Source: Triglochin maritima (lineage: Eukaryota; Streptophyta; Magnoliopsida; Alismatales; Juncaginaceae). Taken from it: a stretch of DNA of 64,000 bases. Both the position numbers and the translations under genes were made by a program. Every line of letters begins with the position of its first letter. Position 1 is the stretch's first letter. The DNA lies in contig OY821771.1 in assembly GCA_963682175.1 (NCBI GenBank), positions 9,113,001-9,177,000 of the forward strand, read 5' to 3'. Positions 23,001-34,736 of this stretch are shown here, piece after piece. The notes beneath the pieces are model-generated. The model did no database searches. It saw nothing but the letters and a program-made list of their open reading frames with translations, and had not been told where the DNA came from.

Positions 23001-24627
23001 AAGAAATACAGATCGTTTAAATAACCCTTTGATATAGTTCATGATGCTCCAACTGTCAAAAAACAACTTAATCTGTGACATAGTGGAAATGGACTTATTC
23101 TCTTTCTTTAGATCAGTAAAAAAAGGATATCAATATCAGGCGTTATTACAATCACTGTAAGTAAATTCTCAGCTCTTACTTTGGAGGGTTGAAAGACTCT
23201 CCCACTTGTCGCCACAGTTTGCAGGATGTTACCTGTGGTTCAAGCAAGCAAGGATGATGACCTCTCATGGATTAAACAAAAAAAGAAAAGCTATTTAGTT
23301 CACCCACACCAGAACATTACAATTAGATTAAATGTAGGGAAGTAGAAATATGAATTTATTATGATTAACCAAAATTTTCAACAAACAAATTACATAACTA
23401 AGCAGTATGATTATAGTCCATAGATGGGTCAATTTATGCGAAATAAATGGAAATACATTATGCATGTCTTACGCTCTTACACAACAAACAAAGAAAAATA
23501 AAACACATTGAATGGAGGACGATAATCACGATATACCAATAGTGCAATTTAATTTAATATATTTTGGAATGAATAGCAGATAACACACCTGGTCATAGCC
23601 ACCCAATCTAGTAACTGCTCTCCATAGCCTACCAAAACATTAGTTGACAATTCAGATGAAGGATCCAAAAGTCATGGAATTCTAAAATAAAAAACAAAAG
23701 GCAAACTCACTTCAAGCAATTCAATCCTTCACCATAGAATTTTGGTGGCTTGAATTCCAGGTTCTTCTCTTTGTGGAAAGTCTCGAGCTCCCTCATAAAA
23801 GCAGCTTGTTCTTCCTCGGTCCCAGCACCATCACCCTCATATGATTGTGTATCCCAAATGTAAGATTGGTTAGAAACATCAGCTGAAACTGGATGTTCAC
23901 AAGCCACTGTTTGCAGCTTTAATGGTGCCCCCTGAAGTTGACCATCTCCTGATTGCACTTCCTTAGCCCTTGTATCCGCACGTGTTTCGCCATCCTCCAT
24001 TTGAACCGAAACCAACGCAAGTTCCTCTTTCACATTCACAGTACCTCCATCCTTGGCATTTTCTGCCTGTGCCGTATTTTCTTTAACCTCTCCATTGGTC
24101 ATCTCTACATTCTCCTTCTCTGGTGTATTTCCATGCGCTCCATTGCCAGTCTCAACATTTCTTTCCTCCTTTACATTCTCAGTGACATTCTCCGGATTCG
24201 GTTGCTTTTCCGCACCATTTCGCTCATCAATTTCCAGCTTGACCTCCCCAGCCGCATTCTCCGATTTCTCTAAACCCACCGCACTACCACAGGCAACATC
24301 ATCACCGTCTACTTTGATTCCGTCGGTACCATCTCCAGACCCAATAATCTCAAAACTTGCAGCCTCCACTTTCTTCTCCGGGGCAGCATCACCGCCATCC
24401 ACCTTCGCTGCTTCTTTGACGTCTTCACTCTCGACATTTGGTTTCAAACCACCATCATCCGACTTCCTCTCCTCTCCGACCTCGCCAGTCGCATCCGTAC
24501 TAACCACCGCACCACTTTGGACATTTTTCTCGTCTCCGGTCGGCACTTCCGCCTCACTCGGCTTCTTCTTGGCTCCTCCGTCCTCTACCTCCTTCTCCAC
24601 TTCCTTCTTCTCGTTCCCCTCGCTCAT
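20074..24627 (-). CDS. ARID5: ARID domain protein with C-terminal HSP20-like domain, 12 exons, 574 aa
   Basis: Coding exons on the minus strand, each join checked for frame and GT-AG ends: 24627-23711, 23628-23589, 23232-23180, 22694-22649, 21732-21643, 21434-21312, 21184-21133, 21038-20963, 20777-20711, 20552-20502, 20352-20260, 20190-20074 (1725 nt). Residues 1-270 are acidic, low-complexity, rich in Glu, Gly, Val and Lys. An ARID/BRIGHT DNA-binding domain follows at about 272-364 (AAFMRELETFHKEKNLEFKP, LWRAVTRLGGYDQVTSCKLW). A conserved linker with GSGRTIRDAAARAMQGWHSQ follows, then a basic patch (LFKRKKTSP) and an alpha-crystallin/HSP20-like domain at about 479-562. This arrangement is that of plant ARID3/5/6-type nuclear proteins, which bind AT-rich DNA; the exact paralogue is uncertain. 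The ATG at 24627 has A at -3; the open frame upstream of it has no ATG. The gene appears intact. Confidence 0.92.
22860..22945. repeat. Possible SINE fragment in an ARID intron
   Basis: Within the intron 22695-23179, CCAAAGCGAGGTAGGGGGGT followed by CGGATGTACGCAACCCTACC resembles a block common in plant tRNA-derived SINEs. No poly-A tail or duplication was found. Confidence 0.35.
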
Positions 24628-25584
24628 TCTCACTTTGCAACACTCCACCCCAAAAAAAACCACCAAAACCTACTCTCCGCACCTTTTTCGCCTCAGAAAA
24701 AGCGCAAGATCCGACCTTTCTTAGGAACCAACACCTCTGAGACCCGAAACCCAAGCTTTGCGCCTTTGTCGTCGCGGCGGAGACGGGCCGGATCGACGAT
24801 CTTGAGGGTTTTCGGTGGGTGGTTTGGGTATTAGGGTTTGGGATTTGGGGATTTTGTGGTCAAAATGTTTCGACGGGGTCGCGTTAATACTCTCGCTCTT
24901 TTACGCGAACGCACGTGCGACACGAGGGTTGCGTTTGGGTGTTTGGAAAAGTCTCGTCAAGTTAGAAACGGAGGTTTTTAAACAGTAACGTTTTCCTTAG
25001 GATTTTTCCGTTGAAAACCGAGTTATGTTTGGATGCTTCGATTTGCCAGAAAAGACGTTGCTACCCCTGATTGTTCCGTTCGTTCCCCCGTAAAAAACTT
25101 TCATTTCACCTCTCTTCCTACGCAAATGATCTCACTAGCACTGCCAACCCGTTTTCATTCTTCTGCACGAACCGTCTTCCTCTTCTTCCTACCTCCGAAA
25201 TCCACGTATTCCACTCCCGTCGAAAACTCGTCATGGATATCCTCTCCGGTAAGCGCAGCTTGTCGACTGGCCAACGCACACTCAGTTTGCTTCTGTGGTT
25301 TTGTACGCGGAAGGAAGCGGCTGCCACTGGGTTGTAGGTCTTCGTGTGCGGCGTTATGGACGTCCCGATACGTAGTACATGTATTATTAGCATTTGTTGT
25401 ATATTTTTGTTGTTTGTGCTTCATTAGAACCACTTCGGTTTTCTACCACCTAAATTCCATTTTTTTTAAACTTACTGGCCAGAACATTGGTCGTTGTAGC
25501 TTCGGTGTTGAGTCATCGTTGTTGTAGGATTTAATAGGTCCTAATATTGGTCTTAAAACTTCACATATGTACATGTACATAGCA
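24628..25584. other. ARID gene 5' flank, no recognised gene
   Basis: This region holds the presumed 5' UTR and promoter of the ARID gene, with a moderately GC-rich stretch to about 25340. Two overlapping plus-strand open frames (25033-25527 and 25071-25337) are of normal base composition but match no family I know; one could be the first exon of a divergent gene cut off by the LINE at 25585. No TATA box was placed with confidence. Confidence 0.45.
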
Positions 25585-26300
25585 TGTCCCAAGCCAGGAT
25601 AAGGGAGGAGGGTTGCGATAGGTGTTGTGAATCAGCGTAAAATCTTAGCTACTCCCATGGAAATGAAACTTAAAAGAGAATCGTGTTTGGGGCATCACCC
25701 ACTTAACAACACGCTACATCGGGCCCCGGGTGTAGTGATTCAAATTGAGCAAGGGTCTACGCATCATTCTCGACGAGTGCGAGCGATAAGGAAGCTAGTC
25801 GAGGGACGTCACCACCTTAGTGGCACACTGCATCGGCGCCCGGATGTAGTGCACAAGGAGTTATGGTCCTCGTACTTTACTCAACGGGTGCGAGGGGTAA
25901 GAAGCTAGTTGACGATAGTAGGATACGCATAGGTAGTTGGAATGTTGGATCTTTAACAAGGAAGTTGAGAGAGTTAGTGGATGTGATCAACAGGAGAAAA
26001 GTCAATATTCTTTGTGTTCAGGAGACCAAATGGGTAGGTGAAAAAGCTAAAGAAATTAAAAATACAGGGTTTAAGTTATGGTATAGTGGAAAAGACAGAA
26101 ACAAAAATGGAGTAGGAATCTTAGTAGATAAAGCCTAAGAGATGAAGTGGTGGAGGTTAAAAGGCAAGGTGACCGAATAATTTTGATTAAGATAGTTATC
26201 GGAAAACTGATTTTGAATGTCATTAGCGCATATGTCCCACAAGTATGTTTGAGTGAAACAGTAAATAAACAGTTTTTGGAGGACCTTGACATTATGGTGA
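25585..26300 (+). pseudogene. LINE, 5' part: leader and endonuclease domain
   Basis: The leader (AGCCAGGATAAGGGAGGAGG) is typical of plant L1 elements. From about 25905 the translation reads RIRIGSWNVGSLTRKLRELV and ILCVQETKWVGEKA, the start of the APE-type endonuclease of ORF2, with the metal-binding Glu in QETKW. A +1 frameshift at about 26137 is needed to continue into VISAYVPQV. Sequence homologous to the LINE stops near 26300 and resumes at 30541, so the element was split by a Copia insertion. About 80 codons of the endonuclease are missing between the two halves. Confidence 0.85.
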
Positions 26301-26317
26301 GAGACAAGCAAGAATTT

Positions 26318-27547
26318 GAAATATAGACAAGTATGTCCATTCTTCGATATAGACAAGCAAGAATTTAAAATATTTATATTGAAATTATCCATATCTAAAC
26401 ATGATACAGAAATAATATTCTTGCTAATCGAAGGCACATAATAAACATTCTTTAGACATAAATTTAAACCACTACATAATTGAAGCACCACAGAACCTTG
26501 TGCAACCGCAGAAACGTTCGCACCATTTCCGACCTTCAATTCTACCTCGTTCCTTACGAGTTCCTTCCTATCCATGAGTAGCTGCACATTAGAAACTATG
26601 TGAGCACAAGATCCGATATCAATTACCCAATCCTGGACAGAGGTGGCTAAATTTATTTCAATAACAAATATACCTTTGGCCTTTTTGGGACGCCGACGTT
26701 CAATCACTCCATTGTCAAAGTCTTCCTTGTACTTGGGGTAATTTGGTCGGATGTGTCCTTTTTCACCGCAGTGAAAGCACTCCGTATTGGGAGTTGGAGA
26801 TTTCTGAGATTTCCCCCTTGAGGCACTCGCACGAGCACCTCCTACTCCATTGCTCTTGATTGAACCACTTTTGGTAAATTTTCCCTTTCCTTTACCAATC
26901 TTTTGGCTCCTCTCATGTACGGCAAAGACATGCTTGTCCTTACCATTGCCCATGTCAACTTCAGCAGTTTTGAGAGCGTTGTGCAACTCCTCAAGACTCA
27001 CCCCTTTCTCACACACGTGATAGTGCATCACAAAGTCCTTGAAGGACGGGGCTAGAGAGCCAAGAATCATATCTTCAGCAATGTCATCGGGCATTGGTGA
27101 AGAGAGTTTTGCCAACTTCTCAATGTACCCTTGCATCGTGAGAAAATGCATGAATACCGATGTTCCCTCCGCCATATGGCACCTTGTGAGTGCGATGGTG
27201 GTCTTATAGCGCTCCTTACGGGCACTGTCCATGAACATCTTAGACAAAGCTTTCATGGTCTTCTTGGGTTTTGAATCCAAGTATTTCGCTTGAAGCGAGT
27301 CACCCATGGATGTTAGCATAAGACCGTGAACTTGGTTCTTTTGGTCTTCCCACTTGGCTTTCGCCTCTTTCTCTTCATCGGTTAATCTCTCATTCCATTT
27401 TGGGATTGGACCTTCCAAAATGTGAGACAGTTTCTCAAACTTTAACACGATGTTGAGTTTGAGTTGCCAACTAATGAAGTTTGAGTCATCATTTGCTAAA
27501 GGGTGTTTTTCTATCATGGATCGTACGATAGGTTGGATGTTCAACAT
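26318..27547 (-). pseudogene. Copia gag and protease start, truncated
   Basis: The frame opens with MLNIQPIVRSMIEKHPLAND. The gag-type region has WEDQKNQVHGLMLTSMGDSL and CHMAEGTSVFMHFLTMQGYI. The zinc knuckle reads CFHCGEKGHIRPNY, with the final Cys replaced by Tyr. The protease motif is WVIDIGSCAHIVS instead of the usual DSG-containing form, so the catalytic triad is damaged. The known role of the family is to form the virus-like particle and process the polyprotein. The frame runs out of Copia sequence at the junction near 26318; the last residues come from LINE sequence read backwards. Confidence 0.88.
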
Positions 27548-28982
27548 TTTCTACAAAATAAATCATATAGGATTTTTATGCCAATTTTTATGTTTATTAT
27601 ACATACATACAAATGTAAATTCTGCAAATAAAAAAAAATTCCCATAAATGCAATAATCCAAGATCCCATCAATTGTAATATAGACTAGCTAAGGGCTATC
27701 GAATACATTACAATATCAAGGTAAGAAAAACATTTTCTAATAATAACCTTTTTGAATTTTAGCAACATTAGCATCTTCAAACTTTTGTAATTCTTGTCGT
27801 TTTAATTATGAGGGAATATGACCTATCCTCGTAAGAAAAACTTTTTCCCAAAACCGAGCGAGGGCTCTAGGTAATGTTAAGAAAACTTATTTTCATTTGA
27901 TACGAGATACGTTTATCCATTGTATTCACAACTAAACATACTTGGGGTTCACTAGGGTAAAACGCACCTCATATATCTAATCGTGGCACAACAATAGACA
28001 ACAATAGCTAAGGGCGAGCAGAGTATCTCTCGATCAATGGCTGCTAGTGGATGAAATAAGAAGGAAAATTACTCTTAATTTTGTTGGACAATTTCATATA
28101 TTAACATGTGATTCAGAATTTTAGGTTATCATGCATATTATCATTCATACACATCCTAACATTCAATCACATGCATAGCAGAAATTAAAAACAGAAATTA
28201 AATCATTCACACAATCCATATCGTGTGAGTTTATATGTTCCCTTTGATCATCGATCCCTGATCTTCGATCCTCGATCGATGCGCTACAGTGGTGACTTCC
28301 TCTTGCACCGGAGATGTAGATTTTACAGAAAATAAACATGCTCCTCACATTCGATAAAAACCCGACTAGTGCAAGTCCTATGTTAAACCTCTCAAATGCA
28401 ATGCAATTATCTAAAGATAGAAAAAAAGAATTTGGCTTTTACATATAAATAAGCCCCTGTATAATAACAATTACAAACATTCATAGGCTCTGATTTGGAA
28501 CATATAAACTCACAATTCCTGCAAAGACAACTCGAGCATCCATGCACGCAATATTGCTATAAACTATACAACCTAGTTTATCAATCATCTATAATCCCAA
28601 ACAATTCTTTGAAAAACATTTTGAAATCCATTAAAAAGGTTTTTCATCCATCCATTAGTTCAAAAACAATTTTGAACCGCTGTCCATCCAATTTCCTAAA
28701 AGGAAAGACGAACCGCAGTTTTTTGGTTTTGTTGATTCTCTTACAAAACAAACGTTTATGCTTAAAACGAAATTATTGCAAGTTAGACTTATGCCTAAAT
28801 CATAATTCTAATAATTACATGGCATGTTTAAAACCATTTAAAACATTCAAAACGAATTATTACAAAGAATTATTCCAACAAAACATTTAAAGACCGAAAA
28901 ATTGGAAAATCGAATTGTTCGAACCCTAGATGGTAAACCAAATTTGTTTGTAGTTTCAAATCATTAGAAAATTGAACCTTAA

Positions 28983-28994
28983 GCTTTGATACCA
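28983..28994 (-). other. Primer-binding site, initiator tRNA-Met type
   Basis: On the minus strand TGGTATCAAAGC lies one base after the LTR end. It matches the usual Copia site TGGTATCAGAGC with one substitution. Confidence 0.85.
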
Positions 28995-28995
28995 C

Positions 28996-30537
28996 TGTAG
29001 GATTTCTAGTTTAATTGCACATATTTATTTTTGAAATTTGTTTTGTACAATAAGGATCAATTACAATTTTTCTATGATTTGTTTCATGCATCCATCGGTT
29101 TGTTTCAATAACTAGTTTCAAAACTTTATTAAAACAAACATGGGCTCCGAATTTCATACCTAGAAGTTCTATAAAACTTCTTGATGATCCGGAGACGTTG
29201 AGGATGCTTGTCGTTGCGCCAGATGCCTCCGAGTATTCACCAAACTTTAAACAAGATTGGAGAGAGAAGAGCTAGCCTCTCAATCTCCAATAGGGTTTAG
29301 AATCTAACTACTAACCCTCTTTAGTTCCCTTGAGAAGAAGATCTCTGAAAACTAAAACTAATACTCAAGAATTAATGGAAATTCGTGGAGAATTATGGAG
29401 AGAGATGTTTGCACAAGAAGATAATGAATTAAAATTATAAGGTAATGAGATAAACTTGTATTTATAAGTTCTTTCCAAATTACATATTCATGTGCAACCT
29501 CTTGCCCATGATTTCATGCAAACTTCCATCTAACCATCCATTATTTGTTAACAAATAATCTCAGCCACGAATTAAATCAGTTATGGACCAATTCCATGCA
29601 TGATCTAATTAATTCTTAAATTAATTCTGCAGAAAACCGTCTGGATTGGTCGACTATTCGGAGGTTCGATCGACCGTTTAGGACGAGTTTCGGTCGACCG
29701 TTCATAACTCAGTCGACCGTTCGTAACAAAAATATTTCATCGCGATGTTCGGTCGACCGACCGATTATACTCGGTCGACCGAAAACGAACAGATGAAATT
29801 CCTGTTACCGGTGCAACATTCGGTCGACCGTTTAGCATTCAGCGGTCGACCGTTTTGGCACAGTGCTTTGCAGACTTGTCATATTTTAGTTTAACCCCAA
29901 CAAAATTTGACCTTTCGGGATTAGTAGTAAGTTCACAACTTATGTAACATATTATCATATGTAATGATTAATCATTACACCCCATAATATTTACATCACA
30001 TATGAATTTAATTTAGATTCTAATTATGTTATTAATCATAACATAATTTTTATTTTGCTTGTTCACCCCATGTGTCATATTTTCTTTATGAAACCTGACA
30101 CATCTTATGAACTCAAAATCCACATTTCTTGTTTCCCAGTTTTGTGGTGTTGACCTATGGGAGGATCTAAACTAAGTTGGCAGTGATATTAAGAGCTTAA
30201 TATTACAAGCTATAAACGGTATCTAGCTACACATTATAGCTCCCAATTAGTTAGATGTCTTAACTCCACTCGAACCAAAACCCGATCCATTTAGTGATGG
30301 AGTGCACCACTTGTGTCCGTCCATTGCCTCATGATATTAAGAATACACACAAAGTAGTATTGTGTCATCTTTGTATTAGTATTCATTTCTTGATCTCTTT
30401 AAGCTAGTTACAAATATGTGACTTAACTCAAATCACATTGTGTACATTATAACTTTGCTTTATCAAGGGGCCCACTAATATCATTACTCAATTAAGAGGG
30501 GCAATGATAATCTTTTGACTAACTATCTTCTCCAACA
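28996..30537 (-). mobile_element. 5' LTR of the Copia element (LTR-B1), 1542 bp
   Basis: The printed strand begins TGTAGGATTTC and ends CTCCAACA, giving TGTTGGAG...CCTACA in sense. A minus-strand TATA box is at about 29457-29468 (TTATAAATAC). The palindrome array at 29655-29860 lies upstream of it in sense. The copy at 37491-39053 is closely similar along its whole length. Confidence 0.88.
29655..29860. repeat. GGTCGACC palindrome array in LTR-B1
   Basis: Five exact GGTCGACC cores plus AGTCGACCG, GGTCGACTA and TCGATCGACCG variants within about 200 bp. The order of intervening sequence matches the array at 38135-38385. Confidence 0.9.
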
Positions 30538-30540
30538 AAA

Positions 30541-31444
30541 GTCTTGTATAGATTGTAAGGTAATACCTGGAGAGTGTGTTGTGACTCAACATAAGTTGGT
30601 AGTAGTGAACTTTCACTTTCGTATCAGTGTGGTTCGAAATAAGTTTGTAAAGATGTAAAGATTAAGTGGTGGGATCTTAAAGGGAAAAAATGTATGAGAT
30701 TTAAGGATAGACTTATGGCAGAGGGACCTTGGAATGTTGTAGGAGACGTTAATAGTATGTGGGAGAGTATGTCATCTTACATTCGACGAGTAGCTAAAGA
30801 AGTTTGTGGGTAGAGTAGAGGAGGTAGACTGGATTCGAGAGACATGTGGTGGTGGAATGATGATGTGCAACAGACAATTAAACCTAAAAAAGAATGTTAT
30901 AAAATGTGGTTTAAAGATAAAAATGAAACTAACTTAGAAGAGTATATGTTGGCTAATAAAAAAACTAAGAAAGCAGTAAGAGATGCTAAAGGGTTGTTTA
31001 TGAGAATTTATACCAAAAGTTGGGATCAAGAAGGGAGATATTGGAATATATAAGTTGGCTAAAATAAGAGAGAATAAAACTAAACACCTTAATCAAGTTA
31101 AATGCATTAAAGATGATAATAATAACCTTTTAGTTAAGACGGAGGATATCAAGGAAAGATGGAGAGGGTATTTTGATAAGTTGTTCAATGGAGAAAATGA
31201 TAACGTCACTTTCGAAGTTGATGATAAAACTGAGAAATCTAATAGATGATTTGTACGGAGGATAAGAGAAGTTGAGGTTAAGGAAACCTTAAAATAGATG
31301 AAAGTTGGTAAGACTTTAGGACCAGACGAGATCCTGATTGAGATGTGGAAATGTCTTGGGGATAAAGCAGTAACATGGTTAACTAAATTGTTTAATATTA
31401 TCTTCGAGAAAAATAAAATACCAAATGAGTGGAGAAGGAGTATT
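30541..31444 (+). pseudogene. LINE, middle part: linker to start of reverse transcriptase
   Basis: This continues the LINE at 25585-26300: the translation reads CKVIPGECVVTQHKLVVVNF, then WWWNDDVQQTIKPKKECYKM, and enters the reverse transcriptase with MKVGKTLGPDEILIEMWKCL and NKIPNEWRRS. Frames shift and stops occur at about 30660, 31052, 31247 and 31296. It is cut at 31445 by an LTR beginning TGTAGGATCG, before the catalytic YADD motif. Confidence 0.85.
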
Positions 31445-32590
31445 TGTAGGATCGTGTGGGTTATGGGTCCACAAACTAATCACAATTAGTTCCTAATTAA
31501 CTACTTGTTTGATCAATCAAAGAAATGCACAGCGGAAATTAAAACTTAATCAAATACAAGTAGAAAAGCAATGCAAACCACAAAAGACGCGTCGGTTTTT
31601 ATAGAGGTTCGGCACCCCACCCGGGTCCTAGTCCTCTCTTGCAAGCTCCGCTCGACTCCGCGAGCTCCGCCTACGACTTCACTATCCGCTCCCCGTTTTG
31701 GGCCGGGAGACAACGCCTTTACAAGTCTTCAAGCTCGGGAACAACCCTCGCCGAGCTTGGCTCCTCCTCTCACAATCCGAGAGGATCACTTCGGGCTCTT
31801 ACCGAAGTCTATACTCGTTGTCTTGGGCTTTCACCAAGACCCTTTCTTGTTGCACAACAATGGTAACTTGAGTGGGACTCACTCTCTAATTGAACACAAC
31901 AATTGCTAGATGTTTGAGTGATGAATGATGTGGAAATTAGGCTTTGGGTAGCTAATTTGGAGCTTGGAGGATTGGAGTTTTCTCTCTAATGAATTGGGAC
32001 AATTGGAGTTGGAGAGTTGTGTTAACAACAAGTCTTGATCCTCTATTTATAAGCTCCTAAGGTATTCTAGCCGTTGGGGATAGATTTGATTGGGTTTTGT
32101 GCAAGATACACAAAGCAGAAAATCGGGCTGCAAATCTGTCCAGAACCGGTCGACCGAAACTAGTACACCGGTCGACCGTTAACTTGATTTCAAAGAGAAC
32201 GGTCGAACAAAAGAATATTCGGTCGGACAAACGAGCTATAACTTAACTCTACTTAAGTGAATCGGTCGAACCAAAGTATGGGGCGGTCGACCGAGAAGGG
32301 GATTCGGTTGAGACAAAGGTCAATCGGTCGAACGAGAAATGTGTCGACCGATAGCAGGGAATTTGGTTTCTGAAAATATGTTCAACCGGTCGACCGAAAC
32401 AAGGTCTTCGTTCGACCGGTTACCGAATGTATTTTGGGGTTAAGTTTTGTTTTATACGAATACGACCGTTATAGGAATACGACAAGAAAAACGGTCATAT
32501 TAAAATCCGGGATCGGTCGACCGAAAAGGTAGAACCGGTCGACCGGTAGACTATCTGGTTCGACCGAATTTCAACAGACAACTTTTCCTT
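31445..32590 (-). mobile_element. LTR-A copy, minus sense, joined to an inverted partner
   Basis: It begins TGTAGGATCGTGTGGG and contains the LTR-A blocks CTCTCTTGCAAGCTCCGCTC, TTTTGGGCCGGGAGACAACG and the reverse-strand TATA box near 32044. It follows the copy at 62290-63780 closely into the palindrome array, up to about 32560. The sense start (TGTTGG) is missing: the sequence flips orientation inside the array. Confidence 0.8.
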
Positions 32591-33215
32591 TTTTCCTCCA
32601 AACGGTCGATCAGACCCTCATTTAGTTCGACTGTTTTTTATATATGGTTTCTCAGTCTAAATCGGTTGATCGAAACCTTTTCTCGTTCGATTATTTCATT
32701 TTGTCAACCGTTTGTACCCATTTCGACCGATACAAATTTCACTCACCTATCATATGATGACTCGTGTCCTGGTTAGAGTGGACACCGGTCGACCGAAATT
32801 TATGTTTTGTTCGACCATTTGCATTTTCGATTTTGTCTTTAATATGATGGTTACTTGTTGTGTTTACCAACGGTCGTATACATATACTCCACCAAACCCT
32901 CTTTTATATTTGGTCTTCCGGTTGACCGAAACCTTAGCAACGGTCAACCAGTTCATGAAACACTCTAGTTCCAGCACTTACTGCTATTTTCGGTCGGACG
33001 GCATCTCTATCTTGTTCGACCGTTGTCTTATTTGCACAGTTTCATCTTGACCAAATTCTCCAAATGGTCGACCGAATCTTATCATATGTTCGACCGTTCA
33101 CTTAAGTTCTAGCCCAGTTGGTTCGACCGCCTTCTGTTCGGTCGATCGTTTATTTCTGGCACTTTCTGGACTGTCTCCGGTCAACTGTTAAGCCCGTTTC
33201 TGTCGACCAAATTTA
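32140..33215. repeat. Extended GGTCGACC array spanning an orientation switch
   Basis: Eight exact GGTCGACC cores and many variants (GTTCGACCG, GGTCGAACG, GGTTGACCG, GGTCGATCA). Up to about 32560 the intervening sequence is in the minus-sense LTR-A orientation. From about 32860 (CAACGGTCGTATAC...) it matches plus-sense sequence such as 63920-64000. Confidence 0.85.
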
Positions 33216-33811
33216 TCCCGAACAATGTCTTGTCATTGTCTATTTTGTGTATTCTTACACAACTCTTTATCAATTTAATCACAACGGCTAGACTGAGTTT
33301 ATAGCTTATCAATAGAACTGAGAACACACTTCTAAGGTTACCAATATTTCTTCAAGCTCAAAACTTCTTACTACTCTCAAACTTGCTCTAAACATCTTTG
33401 TGCTCACATCTTCCCACTTGAAACTAGCTCATTGATTGCATCATTTATTTCAAGTGCCCAAGATTAGTTTGTTGAAGTTTTTCCTTTAAGAGTTGTACTA
33501 ACTTCCGGAGTGAAGCTTTTATTGAATTGTGAGAAGGTGGTCCAAGCTTTGCGAGGGTGTTCGCAAAGCTTGTGGTGTAAAGACTTGATCTCGGTCTGCA
33601 ACTGATATCAGACTAGTGAATGACTTGAAGTTGCTTGAGGAAGAGCAATTCGTAAGAGATGACTAAGATTCGGTGATTGGATCCAAACCTTTATACATCC
33701 TTATTGTGGTTTGCTTATCTCTCCCTCATTTTTATTGTTCTAGTTTTTAATTTGCATTAAATTTAAAAGAACTTAATTAGTCTATTCACCATCTTTAGAC
33801 TAATATTACAA
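32600..33811 (+). mobile_element. Diverged LTR-A related LTR, plus sense, 5' side missing
   Basis: After the array, blocks such as TGTGTATTCTTACACA, TTGTGAGAAGGTGGTCCAAGC, GCGAGGGTGTTCGC and TTGTGGTTTGCTT follow in the sense order of LTR-A. The TATA region is degenerate (GTTTATAGC, about 33299). The right end abuts the poly-T/GTT tail of the LINE at about 33812. Confidence 0.6.
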
Positions 33812-34736
33812 CAAAAAAGCATTTTATCCCAAACTAGTTGGGGTATGCTAGAAATGAAACTTTAAGGAGTCACGGTTCAGGCACGTGAATCGTCTTCTTC
33901 CACGCATTTCTATCCAATGCAAATTCCCGAGGAACATTCCAATCTCTTAAATCTCTTTTGACCGCTTCCTCTCAAGTCAATCGTGGTCTACATCTTCCTC
34001 TTTTTATGTTTTTGATCCGATTCAATACTCATCTTCTTATAGGTTCCTCCATGGGTCTTCTTTGTACATGTCCAAACCATTTCAGTTTGTGTTGGATAAC
34101 TTTCTCTTCTATTGGAGCAACTCCAACTCTCTCACAAATGTCTTCATTTCTAATCTGATTCATTCGCGTATGACCACACATCCACCTCAACATCCTCATT
34201 TCAGAGACACTCATCTTTTGTATATGTTGTCTTTTAGTTGTCCAACATTCCGCACTATATAGCATTGCAGATCTTATTGCAGTTCTATAAAAATTTCCTT
34301 TTAACTTTAGTGAGATTTTCTTGTCACATAAGACATCTGAGGTTTGTCGTCATTTCATCCATCCTGCTCTAATCTTATGGTTAACATCTTCATCGATCTC
34401 CCCATCTTTTTGAAGTATTGATCCAAGATATCTAAAAATATTTTTTTTACGCACCACTTGCCCATCTAATATAATCTCTTCTTCCTCGGTATTAACGGTA
34501 CTGAAACAACACTTCATATATTCAGTTTTAGATCTACTTAGTTTAAAACCTTTTGTTTCTAAAGTATTTCTCCACAACTCTAGTTTTCTCTCCACCCCTA
34601 CCCTACTCTCGTCAATTAATACTACATCATCCGCAAAAAACATACACCATGGAACCTCACATTGTATGTCTTTTGTCACCTCGTCCATTACTAAAGCATA
34701 CTATAGAGCATTACTAAGTCATGCTCTATAAGGTGA
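33812..34736 (-). pseudogene. Second LINE, 5'-truncated: reverse transcriptase C-terminal part
   Basis: On the minus strand the translation reads LVMDEVTKDIQCEVPWCMFF, with the catalytic FADD box (FFADDVVLID), then FKLSRSKTEYMKC, FRYLGSILQKDGEIDEDVNH and, after an in-frame stop, MLYSAECWTTKRQHIQKM to HVQRRPMEEPIRR. The element ends on the plus strand at about 33812 with the mirror of CCCAACTAGTTTGGGAT and a TTTTTTGTTGT tail, the usual plant LINE 3' end. It inserted into PIF/Harbinger sequence. The opposite orientation shows it is separate from the LINE at 25.6-31.4 kb. Confidence 0.88.

Larger units (their letters stand above)
26311..30537 (-). mobile_element. Ty1/copia element (LTR-B family), 3' half deleted
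   Basis: On the minus strand it has a 5' LTR (30537-28996), a primer-binding site one base beyond it, about 1.4 kb of leader, and gag plus the start of the protease (27547-26318). Integrase, reverse transcriptase and the 3' LTR are absent. It sits inside the LINE, whose halves flank it in the same orientation. The left junction lies in a direct repeat, AGACAAGCAAGAATTT, at about 26305 and 26351. Confidence 0.85.

Noticed and set aside
24664..24666. Upstream start of the ARID protein adding 13 residues
   Set aside because: The codon is TTG, not ATG; the ATG at 24627 has a good context and begins the expected acidic region.
24053..24724. Plus-strand frame of 223 codons opposite ARID exon 1
   Set aside because: Antisense of the acidic low-complexity exon, which has few stops in reverse. 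The ARID exon structure is far better supported.
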